From contig JAPYWX010000083.1 in NCBI GenBank assembly GCA_028276145.1, positions 1-6,864 of the forward strand: a stretch of 6,864 nt of DNA, in the 5' to 3' direction. The notes below the pieces were generated by a model. That model saw nothing but the letters and a program-made list of their open reading frames with translations, had not been told where the DNA came from and did not search any database. The translations under genes and the position numbers were made by a program. Numbering within the stretch: position 1 is the stretch's first letter; every line of letters begins with the position of its first letter. Shown in pieces: positions 1-5,318 of this stretch. The DNA is from Spirochaetota bacterium (GTDB lineage: Bacteria; Spirochaetota; Brevinematia; DTOW01).

Positions 1-18
1 GGGTGGGTGTGGGCGGGG
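1..18 (+). other. G-quadruplex-type G-run cluster
   Basis: Four runs of three or more G are separated by loops of 1, 3 and 1 bases (GGG-T-GGG-TGT-GGG-C-GGGG). This satisfies the usual short-loop intramolecular G-quadruplex pattern on the + strand. It lies at the window edge, so its relation to any upstream gene is unknown. In otherwise AT-rich non-coding DNA it is conspicuous. A related but shorter G-rich stretch (GGGTGGGG) occurs at 1963-1970. Folding has not been shown; only the sequence pattern is visible. Confidence 0.5.
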
Positions 19-30
19 CTACTAAAAGTA

Positions 31-48
31 AGGTGCTAGATAGCACTT
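31..48. repeat. single GTGCTA/TAGCAC palindromic repeat
   Basis: GTGCTA (33-38) and TAGCAC (41-46) are perfect 6-bp inverted arms around a 2-base loop, followed by TT. This is a solitary copy of the same unit that forms tandem arrays after both glycoside hydrolase genes. A second small inverted repeat, AATTG/CAATT with a 5-base loop, follows at 53-67. The function is unknown; it could be an RNA 3'-end hairpin for an upstream gene outside the window. Confidence 0.6.
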
Positions 49-98
49 TCTTAATTGTTTAGCAATTCTTTATTTAAATGCCAAAAAGTGAAAAAGAG

Positions 99-119
99 TG
101 AAGAGGTGAAACCTCTTCA
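99..119. other. 9-bp perfect hairpin upstream of the GH13 gene
   Basis: TGAAGAGGT (99-107) and ACCTCTTCA (111-119) pair perfectly around a GAA loop. On the + strand it is followed by A-rich sequence, not a T-tract, so it is not a + strand intrinsic terminator. The left arm is part of a 14-base word (95-108) that recurs with one mismatch at 1925-1938, again next to a hairpin. It may be a structured part of the GH13 mRNA leader if transcription starts upstream of it. Confidence 0.55.
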
Positions 120-121
120 AT

Positions 122-143
122 AAAAAAAGAGCTTTAGGCTCTT
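122..143 (-). terminator. minus-strand terminator-like hairpin
   Basis: AAGAGC (127-132) and GCTCTT (138-143) form a 6-bp stem with a 5-base loop. Read on the minus strand the stem runs directly into seven T residues (complement of A122-A128), the layout of a Rho-independent terminator. There is no minus-strand gene visible upstream of it in this window, so it may block antisense transcription, or simply be another intergenic hairpin with an A-tract next to it. Confidence 0.35.
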
Positions 144-185
144 CTAGATTGATGAATGGAGGCTATTTGTTTTATCATTGGTTTT

Positions 186-190
186 GGAGG
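186..190 (+). promoter_or_regulatory. ribosome binding site deciding the GH13 start
   Basis: GGAGG lies 4 bases before the ATG at 195. The in-frame ATG at 156 would add 13 residues ahead of a signal peptide that otherwise begins normally with MRRL, and has no good Shine-Dalgarno sequence before it. The ATG at 195 is therefore preferred. Confidence 0.7.
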
Positions 191-194
191 TTAT

Positions 195-1802
195 ATGAGG
201 AGGTTGTTTTTTGTTTTGGTTTGTCTTTTGGTTTTTTCTGGGTTTTTGTTCTCTGACGAATGGTACAGAGAGGCTAGTTTTTATCAAATTTTCCCGAGAA
301 GTTTTTATGACTCTGATGGGGATGGTATTGGTGATTTGAAAGGTATAATGATGAAATTGGATTATATATCTTCGCTGGGGGTTAAAGGTATATGGCTCAA
401 TCCTACTTTCCCTTCTCCATCGTACCATGGGTACGATATAACTGATTATTATGGCGTTAATCCTCAGTTTGGTACACTTGATGATATGAAAATGCTAATC
501 AAAGAAGCTGATAAGAGGGGTATAAAGATTCTTCTTGACTTAGTTATTAATCATACATCTTCACAGATAGAGTGGTTTAAGAAATCTGAGCTAAGGGATA
601 CTTTCTTTGATAGTTGGTATGTTTGGACGAATGTTTTACCTAAGGTTGAGGGGAAATATGGCTGGGCTAAGCCGTGGAGTAGAGGAAATTCACCTTGGGA
701 GGTTTGGAGTTATTCATCCATGAGGAAAGAGTATTATTATTCTGCTTTTTGGAGTGGAATGCCAGACTTGAATTTAACAAACCCAGAGGTTACCAAGGAA
801 ATTTATAACATTGCTAGGTATTGGCTTGAGATGGGAGTAGGTGGCTTTAGGATGGATGCTGTGAGGTATTTGATTGAGACGGGACCAGGAGAGGGGCAAG
901 CAGATACTGAAGAAACGAAAATGTGGCTTAGAAATTTCAAAGACTTCTGTAAAAAGGTTAAAAAAGATTCTTTTCTCATTGGTGAGGTTTGGGTTGCTAA
1001 TAGTACGATACTCACATACGGAGATTCTCTTGATGGATACTTTGACTTTGAGCAGAGGGATGTCTTTGTTTCTACCGTTGGGTTTGGACCCAGTGTAGGC
1101 AGATTCTATTCTTACATCAAGAACATGAAGGACATAACGAAAAGCATAGATACTTGGAAAAAATTGTATCCGTTTACTTCAAATCACGATGTAACTAGGG
1201 TTCACTCTCTTTTAGAGAGAAGACCAGATAGTATGGAGAGAATGAAGCTTTTTGTTACTCTAATGTTTACTTTTCCCGGAAATCCTTTTATATATCAGGG
1301 TGACGAGATAGGTATGTTAAATTCACCTTACTTGAGAGGGGACATGGCTTATAGGGACCCTATGGTTTGGAGTGATGCTAAGAACGTAAGTTTTACAACG
1401 GGTGCACCGTGGACTTATGTTAATCCTCATCCTGTTATAAACGTTATGGAGCAGGAGAGAGATAAAAATTCATTGCTCAATCATTACAGAAGAATGTCAA
1501 AAATAAGGAACAGTGAAGAAGTTTTGAGGCGGGGAGATATAATAATCATATCTAATTCAGTTACAAATAGAGTTGTATCTTTTGCTAGAACTAATGCGAA
1601 TGATTTCATCGCTGTTATTGTTTATCCGTATCCTAGCCCAACAAATTTTACACTCTACTTTGATGATGAAGTTTATAAGAACTTAAAAGGAAATAGATTT
1701 GTTGACCTTCTTACATCAAATACCATTTCTATAACATCTAATAGCATTGATTTCTACTTTGACAGTTACACAAACTTAGTTTTGAAGCTTATTAAGAATT
1801 GA
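195..1802 (+). CDS. exported GH13 alpha-amylase-type glycoside hydrolase (GH13_36-like)
   Basis: This 535-residue protein should hydrolyse alpha-1,4-linked glucans such as starch, glycogen or maltodextrin. Residues 1-20 are a signal peptide (MRRL, hydrophobic core, likely cleavage after FLFS); the only Cys there (C10) is not in a convincing lipobox. The catalytic barrel follows. A calcium-loop-type motif DSDGDGIGD lies at 39-47. The GH13 conserved regions are intact: DLVINH (115-120), MPDLN (189-193), GFRMDAVRY with nucleophile D221, LIGEVW with acid/base E264, and SNHD with D332. A domain C beta-sandwich occupies roughly 435-535. MPDLN is the hallmark of the group between oligo-1,6-glucosidases (QPDLN) and neopullulanases (MPKLN), i.e. 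GH13_36, which includes secreted or lipoprotein amylases of thermophiles; I recall this rather than having aligned it. Exact specificity (amylase, or alpha-glucosidase or transferase activity) cannot be read from sequence. The next gene is another exported glucan-type enzyme, but 477 nt of repeats intervene, so co-transcription is doubtful. Confidence 0.93.
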   Translation: MRRLFFVLVCLLVFSGFLFSDEWYREASFYQIFPRSFYDSDGDGIGDLKGIMMKLDYISSLGVKGIWLNPTFPSPSYHGYDITDYYGVNPQFGTLDDMKMLIKEADKRGIKILLDLVINHTSSQIEWFKKSELRDTFFDSWYVWTNVLPKVEGKYGWAKPWSRGNSPWEVWSYSSMRKEYYYSAFWSGMPDLNLTNPEVTKEIYNIARYWLEMGVGGFRMDAVRYLIETGPGEGQADTEETKMWLRNFKDFCKKVKKDSFLIGEVWVANSTILTYGDSLDGYFDFEQRDVFVSTVGFGPSVGRFYSYIKNMKDITKSIDTWKKLYPFTSNHDVTRVHSLLERRPDSMERMKLFVTLMFTFPGNPFIYQGDEIGMLNSPYLRGDMAYRDPMVWSDAKNVSFTTGAPWTYVNPHPVINVMEQERDKNSLLNHYRRMSKIRNSEEVLRRGDIIIISNSVTNRVVSFARTNANDFIAVIVYPYPSPTNFTLYFDDEVYKNLKGNRFVDLLTSNTISITSNSIDFYFDSYTNLVLKLIKN

Positions 1803-1902
1803 GTGCTTATTATCACTTCGTGCTTATTATCACTTTGTGCTTATTAGCACTTTGTGCTTTATAGCACCTATGCTTAAATAGCACTTGTGCTAAATAGCAC
1901 TT
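1803..1902. repeat. tandem array of six 17-bp palindromic units
   Basis: Units start at 1803, 1820, 1837, 1854, 1870 and 1887, i.e. a period of 17 (once 16). The array begins on the base after the GH13 stop codon. The best unit (1887-1902) reads GTGCTA-AA-TAGCAC-TT, a 6-bp hairpin. Units 3 and 4 keep GTGCT/AGCAC arms. Units 1 and 2 match each other over 16 bases (GTGCTTATTATCACTT) and have lost the right arm (TATCAC for TAGCAC), and unit 5 starts ATGCT. The array looks as if it is decaying toward the gene. Copies are directly adjacent with no unique spacers, so it is not CRISPR. Confidence 0.9.
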
Positions 1903-1905
1903 TTT
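1886..1905 (+). terminator. candidate terminator after the GH13 gene
   Basis: The last array unit (GTGCTA-AA-TAGCAC, 1887-1900) is followed by five T residues at 1901-1905. This is the only unit of this array with a clear T-tract, so it may stop GH13 transcription. The stem has only 6 bp and a 2-base loop (opening to a larger loop is likely), so strength is uncertain. Confidence 0.4.
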
Positions 1906-1913
1906 GTTAAGTG

Positions 1914-1935
1914 CTCTTGACTCTAGAGTGAAGAG
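1914..1935. other. 22-bp near-perfect palindrome
   Basis: CTCTT-G-ACTCT is followed at once by AGAGT-G-AAGAG, a two-fold symmetric element with a single G/G mismatch pair and no loop. The central ACTCTAGAGT (1920-1929) is a perfect 10-bp palindrome. The loop-free symmetry fits a protein-binding operator better than an RNA hairpin, unlike the neighbouring repeats. No known regulator motif is recognised. Confidence 0.45.
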
Positions 1936-1949
1936 ATGCGATAGCATCT
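1934..1949. repeat. GATGC/GCATC hairpin, single copy
   Basis: AGATGC (1934-1939) pairs with GCATCT (1944-1949) around GATA. The stem is the same as in the three-unit array at 5046-5093, here with loop GCG-ATA-GC instead of GC-TCAC-GC. It shows that this second hairpin family also occurs singly in this gap. Confidence 0.6.
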
Positions 1950-1968
1950 AGATGATTAGGATGGGTGG

Positions 1969-1984
1969 GGTGCTCCATAGCACC
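1969..1984. repeat. GGTGCT/AGCACC hairpin, single copy
   Basis: GGTGCT (1969-1974) and AGCACC (1979-1984) form a perfect 6-bp stem around CCAT. It is another member of the GTGCT/AGCAC family, with a G-C pair added at the stem base. It follows the G-rich stretch GGGTGGGG directly and overlaps it by two bases. Confidence 0.6.
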
Positions 1985-1995
1985 TTATTAATTAG

Positions 1996-2055
1996 GTGCT
2001 TTAAGCACTTGTGCTTAAAGCACTTGTGCTTTAAGCACTTGTGCCTAAGGCACTT
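1996..2055. repeat. tandem array of four 15-bp palindromic units
   Basis: Four units of exactly 15 bp start at 1996, 2011, 2026 and 2041. Units 1 and 3 are GTGCTTTAAGCACTT, unit 2 is GTGCTTAAAGCACTT and unit 4 is GTGCCTAAGGCACTT. Each has 6-bp inverted arms around one central base. Unit 4 has T-to-C in the left arm and A-to-G at the paired position of the right arm, so the stem is kept by a compensating double change. The period differs from the 17-bp array 94 bases upstream although the arm sequence is shared. Confidence 0.92.
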
Positions 2056-2080
2056 CATTATTTCAATTCCTAAAAACACT

Positions 2081-2097
2081 TATGCTGAATAGTATTT
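2081..2097. repeat. diverged palindromic unit with altered pairs
   Basis: ATGCT (2082-2086) and AGTAT (2091-2095) are the counterpart of GTGCT/AGCAC. The outer pair is changed from G-C to A-T, and one inner G-C is changed to G-T, which would still pair in RNA. The loop GAAT resembles the AAAT of other units. This is likely an old copy of the same repeat. Confidence 0.45.
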
Positions 2098-2110
2098 CTT
2101 TACTAGGGTT

Positions 2111-2126
2111 AAAGGAGGCGTCCCTT
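2111..2126. other. small hairpin AAAGGA/TCCCTT
   Basis: AAAGGA (2111-2116) and TCCCTT (2121-2126) pair with one A/C mismatch around a GGCG loop. It contains the word GAGGCG that is also found in the hairpin near 5205. The role is unknown. Confidence 0.3.
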
Positions 2127-2183
2127 AGAACATTAGGGGGTGGTACTACTAAGTAAATATATTTTCTCTATGTTTAAAAACTG

Positions 2184-2212
2184 TTGAAAATAATTTGTTT
2201 TTACTAAATAAT
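2184..2212 (+). promoter_or_regulatory. candidate sigma-70-type promoter of the GH57 gene
   Basis: TTGAAA (2184-2189, five of six to TTGACA) and AATAAT (2207-2212, five of six to TATAAT) are 17 bases apart. A start near 2219 would give a leader of about 60 nt ending in the AGGAGG at 2269-2274, five bases before the ATG. The region is AT-rich, so chance matches are frequent. Confidence 0.4.
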
Positions 2213-2279
2213 TTTTTCTAGGGAAGTTGAGAAATATGAGAGCTTAGAACAGTTGGTAGTTTTAGTTTAGGAGGAAGAT

Positions 2280-5033
2280 ATGAGAAGGCTGTTAATTACA
2301 ATACTCATACTTGTTTTATCTACACCTCTTTTTGGGTTTATTGGTGGAAATGTTAAGGAGCTAAAGGAAGTAGGGTTATCTGCAGAGCTTTTGCCAAACG
2401 GTGATGTGAAAATAAAGAGTCCCAAGATAGAGATAGTTGTTTCTCCTAGGAATGGTGGTAGAGTGATGTCTGCTATTGATTTGACAACGAAGCAACAGAT
2501 GGTTGAGACATTCAATGAGAATGACCCAAAGACGGGTGGAGCGTTTTATGATATTTTGGATTTCCTTTGGCCTGGCACTGCAGAGAGGCAGTATTCTTTG
2601 GAAAATTGGGGCATATCTACGAAAGATAAAACAGCTTTTGTAGAGGTTTCTTACACCATAGGTGATGAATCCGATAAGGCTAAAGGGTTACGAGTAAGGA
2701 AACTTTTCAAAGTTAATGCAATAGACCCTAGGATAGAGGCAACTGTAACTGTTGAGAACGTTTCTTGGACAGAGAAGAAATTTTCTTACTGGCATCAAAC
2801 TAGGCCTATACTAGGTGATGTTAGCAATACGAACAAAACCATATACTTAGACATTCAGGGGGAATCTAGTTCTATAAACTTTGAGCCGGGGTCTGGTGGT
2901 AGAGGTGATATATTAACAGAAGGTAATTACTTTGGCTTTGTTTCAAAATTTGCATCAAACTCTCTGCTTATAGTTGTTGACCATAATAGCGTAAGTAAGT
3001 TTTGGACTTGGCACGATGTGAAACTGCCTACCTTTGATATAATATTCAAGGAAGTTACTTTACCACAAGGTGCTAAGAGAACTTATTCTATAGATTGGGC
3101 GATTTTACCACAGTTACCGTTCATAAGCTATGCTGACAAGAATACAGGTTTGGTTGTAGGATTGGATGTTTATGATATTTCTACCTCAAAAGCTACTGTA
3201 GATTTCTTTGTTTCGGCGTACAAAAGTGAAATTCTTGGGAAGATGGAGAGAGTTTATGTAGTGTTTACTTTTGAGGATTCACTAGGTAAAGTTATATCAA
3301 CTCTTTCTGAAACAAATGTATTTACGATTTTGCCGTATTCAATTGATAGGAAAACATTAAAAGTTAATTTGCCTAGTGTTAGGGGAGGTTATTATTATGT
3401 AAGAGCTAGCGTTTTTGATAATTCAGGTAATTTGCTCTTTTCTACTAGGAAAGCATTGAAAATTGGAGAGATAGCGATACCGAAATTTGATAGAACTTTG
3501 AGAGTTGCTTTCATTTGGACTCTTCACCAGCCGCTATGGGATGACCCTAAGCAAATAAAGCAAAATATTTCAAGTTTCCTACCTATATACTCAAAAATAG
3601 TTGAGCTTTACTCAAAGAGGAATACTCCAGTTAGCATTAATTTGACGGGTAGCTTACTTTATCAGCTTGCTTATTACTATCCAAAGCAACTGAGGGACTT
3701 TAAAGAGCTTTTCAAAAGAAATAATGTTGAACTGCTTCTGAGTTCGTTTTCTTACGCGTTGCTTCCTTTCCTGAATGATGAGGAAATTTATAGAAATATA
3801 ATGCTTGATAAGGAGTTTAAGGATAACTACCTTGGGGTGCAGAATATCCAAGGAGTTTGGCTTCCGGAGATGGCTTTCTCTGACAAGGTTATCTTCCCAA
3901 TTTCAAGGACTGGTGCTACTTGGATAGCAATAGCAGATTTAGCTGTTGAAAACGGATATAGAGGACTTGAGGTAGACTACAACATTCCCTACAGGTTGTT
4001 GACAAAAGCGGGAACTTTGAATGCCGTTATAGTTGATACGAAAGCTTCTAGAATACTATATAGAAAAACAGATAGGGCAATTGATGAATTTATCCAATAC
4101 TTGATAAGTATAAACGAGAAGGCAAAGGACAATAAGATTGTTGTTGTTGCTGATAATGGTGAATCAATAGGTGATGGTGTATTCATGAACAAGCTCTTTG
4201 ATGCCTTGGAGAAGATACCATGGATTAAGATTGTTAAGGTTTCGGATATATTTAGAGAAGTTCCACCAATTAAGGATTTGTTAGCTGAGAAGATAACGGG
4301 TAGTTGGTACTATGACCCTGAGGAAAAGAAGAGTTCATTTAGGTTGTGGTTTGATTCAAAGATTAAAAGGGAAATGTGGGATTTGGGTGATGAGACAGCG
4401 AAGGATGTGATAAAAGTTATGGAAAACTTTAAGCAGGCAGAGGATGTTGGTGTTGATACTTCGTATCCAGCGTTTCTGTATGAAAATGCTTGGAGGCATC
4501 TAATAATAGCAAGAGATTCTGGATGGATATGGATGGGGTCACAAGTAGGAATAGACAGAGTCAAAAGTGAATTAAGTAAATCAAAGTATTATCTAAAAGA
4601 TTTGTACGAGGCATTGCTTACCTCTATTAGGGGGGATATTCCGAAAAATGCTCCTAGGTTTACTGAAGGCGCAAGACAAGTTAGTGTCGCTGAGTTTGAA
4701 AATATAAAGAGTTCGGCTAAAGATAAAGTGCTCACGGTGGAAAGTTTTGTTGTCAAGCCTAAGGTGCCATCTAGGACTTCTTTTGTTTCTGCGAAAGTGA
4801 TAATAGGTGATATATATGAGTTTATAGATTTCTCTAAAGCAAGGGCGATATTCTCAATAAATGGTCAGCCTCAGTATTATGAGAAACCTGTTAACCTTGA
4901 GTATAACGGTGAAGTTTTGGTTAATTTGGGAATTTCTCCAACTGATAGAGCATTAGTTGAAATTTACTTCTTGTTTGAGAGCTTTAGCAAGAAAAAGCAG
5001 ATTGTAGGACCATTTACATTTGAAGTTAAATAG
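2280..5033 (+). CDS. exported multidomain GH57-family glycoside hydrolase or homologue
   Basis: This 917-residue protein has a signal peptide at about 1-19 (MRRL, hydrophobic core, TPLFG). Residues 25-280 look like a beta-rich domain of mutarotase or carbohydrate-binding type (inferred from pattern only), and 285-398 like an Ig-type beta-sandwich. The GH57 domain runs from about 406 to 785. Its motifs are LHQP (415-418), VELLLSSFSYALLPF (483-497), GVWLPE with candidate nucleophile E530, ADNGES (624-629) at the acid/base motif, GSWYYD (674-679) with a following W690/W700 pattern, and ARDSGWIWMG (744-753). This is the order seen in amylopullulanase-like GH57 members, which cleave alpha-1,4 and alpha-1,6 glucan bonds. 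Residues 815-917 form a further beta-rich domain, possibly for binding. Family members usually have D directly before GE (DGEN); here the residue is N626 with D625 one step earlier, so activity is uncertain. The AGGAGG 5 bases upstream supports this start. It probably works with the upstream GH13 enzyme on the same polymer. Confidence 0.85.
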   Translation: MRRLLITILILVLSTPLFGFIGGNVKELKEVGLSAELLPNGDVKIKSPKIEIVVSPRNGGRVMSAIDLTTKQQMVETFNENDPKTGGAFYDILDFLWPGTAERQYSLENWGISTKDKTAFVEVSYTIGDESDKAKGLRVRKLFKVNAIDPRIEATVTVENVSWTEKKFSYWHQTRPILGDVSNTNKTIYLDIQGESSSINFEPGSGGRGDILTEGNYFGFVSKFASNSLLIVVDHNSVSKFWTWHDVKLPTFDIIFKEVTLPQGAKRTYSIDWAILPQLPFISYADKNTGLVVGLDVYDISTSKATVDFFVSAYKSEILGKMERVYVVFTFEDSLGKVISTLSETNVFTILPYSIDRKTLKVNLPSVRGGYYYVRASVFDNSGNLLFSTRKALKIGEIAIPKFDRTLRVAFIWTLHQPLWDDPKQIKQNISSFLPIYSKIVELYSKRNTPVSINLTGSLLYQLAYYYPKQLRDFKELFKRNNVELLLSSFSYALLPFLNDEEIYRNIMLDKEFKDNYLGVQNIQGVWLPEMAFSDKVIFPISRTGATWIAIADLAVENGYRGLEVDYNIPYRLLTKAGTLNAVIVDTKASRILYRKTDRAIDEFIQYLISINEKAKDNKIVVVADNGESIGDGVFMNKLFDALEKIPWIKIVKVSDIFREVPPIKDLLAEKITGSWYYDPEEKKSSFRLWFDSKIKREMWDLGDETAKDVIKVMENFKQAEDVGVDTSYPAFLYENAWRHLIIARDSGWIWMGSQVGIDRVKSELSKSKYYLKDLYEALLTSIRGDIPKNAPRFTEGARQVSVAEFENIKSSAKDKVLTVESFVVKPKVPSRTSFVSAKVIIGDIYEFIDFSKARAIFSINGQPQYYEKPVNLEYNGEVLVNLGISPTDRALVEIYFLFESFSKKKQIVGPFTFEVK

Positions 5034-5041
5034 TTTTTCTA

Positions 5042-5098
5042 CGGGGATGCTCACGCATCGATGATGCTCACGCATCGGTGATGCTCACGCATCCCCCG
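5042..5098. repeat. tandem array of three GATGC/GCATC hairpins with an outer stem
   Basis: GATGC-TCAC-GCATC occurs identically three times, starting at 5046, 5063 and 5080, a period of 17 bp like the unrelated-sequence array after the GH13 gene. The spacers are GAT and GGT. The outer bases extend the symmetry: CGGGGATGC (5042-5050) can pair with GCATCCCCCG (5089-5098) with one bulged C, enclosing the middle hairpin. Every left arm can pair with every right arm, so several alternative folds are possible. It begins 8 bases after the GH57 stop codon. Confidence 0.9.
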
Positions 5099-5154
5099 AA
5101 GTGCTTAAATAGCACTTTAGTGCTAAATAGCACTTCAGTGCTAAATATCAACTT
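5099..5154. repeat. three further GTGCT/AGCAC palindromic units
   Basis: The units start at 5101, 5120 and 5138 (spacing 19 and 18). Unit 1 has 7-bp arms AAGTGCT/AGCACTT around TAAAT. Unit 2 is AGTGCTA-AA-TAGCACT. Unit 3 is eroded (right arm TATCAACT). The array directly follows the GATGC array, so two hairpin families sit head to tail. Unit 3 has the same AG-to-AT type change as the decayed units 1 and 2 of the first array. Confidence 0.85.
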
Positions 5155-5172
5155 TCTAACATTCCGATTAAT

Positions 5173-5191
5173 TGCTAGGTAGCACTTTTTT
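5173..5191 (+). terminator. terminator-like hairpin after the GH57 gene
   Basis: TGCTA (5173-5177) and TAGCA (5180-5184) flank GG and are followed by C and six T residues (5186-5191). The core is the same palindrome family as the arrays, but here it ends in a proper T-tract, as at 1886-1905. The stem is short, so termination may be partial. Confidence 0.4.
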
Positions 5192-5204
5192 ATAGAATTA
5201 AGTG

Positions 5205-5216
5205 AGGCGTTAGCCT
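5205..5216. other. small AGGC/GCCT hairpin
   Basis: AGGC (5205-5208) and GCCT (5213-5216) flank GTTA. The GCG-TTA-GC core matches the GCG-ATA-GC core of the hairpin at 1934-1949. The stem is only 4 bp, so it is weak on its own. Confidence 0.3.
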
Positions 5217-5264
5217 ACCTAAAAATGTTTACTGGTACATCTTATTGAACACTTGGAAAATTAC

Positions 5265-5291
5265 TAAAAACGAAGTTGATTATTCCGAAAG
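5265..5291 (+). promoter_or_regulatory. candidate sigma-28 (FliA) flagellar promoter of flgE
   Basis: TAAA (5265-5268) is followed after exactly 15 bases by TCCGAAAG (5284-5291), which matches five of eight positions of GCCGATAA including the CCGA core. The consensus is the enterobacterial TAAA-N15-GCCGATAA, quoted from memory. Transcription would start near 5298, giving a leader of about 20 nt that still contains the GAGGGGG ribosome site at 5302-5308. Spirochaete hook genes often use sigma-70 instead, and no good TTGACA/TATAAT pair is seen here. Confidence 0.3.
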
Positions 5292-5318
5292 TTAGAAATA
5301 AGAGGGGGTTAGGGTTAT

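Noticed and set aside
1..62. Tail of an upstream + strand gene
   Set aside because: All three frames stop by position 62, and the translated stretches are short and low in complexity, with no recognisable protein.
156..194. Upstream ATG at 156 as the GH13 start
   Set aside because: It adds 13 residues before a normal signal peptide and lacks a good ribosome site; the ATG at 195 has GGAGG 4 bases upstream.
195..224. Lipoprotein signal at Cys10 of the GH13 protein
   Set aside because: The Cys lies inside the hydrophobic core, preceded by VLV without the small residue expected at -1, and would leave almost no signal sequence.
144..428. Minus-strand frames overlapping the GH13, GH57 and flgE genes
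   Set aside because: They lie inside or across strongly supported + strand genes, show no family motifs and have biased composition typical of shadow frames.
1803..2055. CRISPR array
   Set aside because: Units of 15-17 bp are directly adjacent with no unique spacers of constant length, and there are no cas genes. They are tandem palindromes.
2127..2279. Riboswitch or structured leader before the GH57 gene
   Set aside because: Apart from weak inverted repeats the stretch is mostly A/T with no recognisable conserved riboswitch core.
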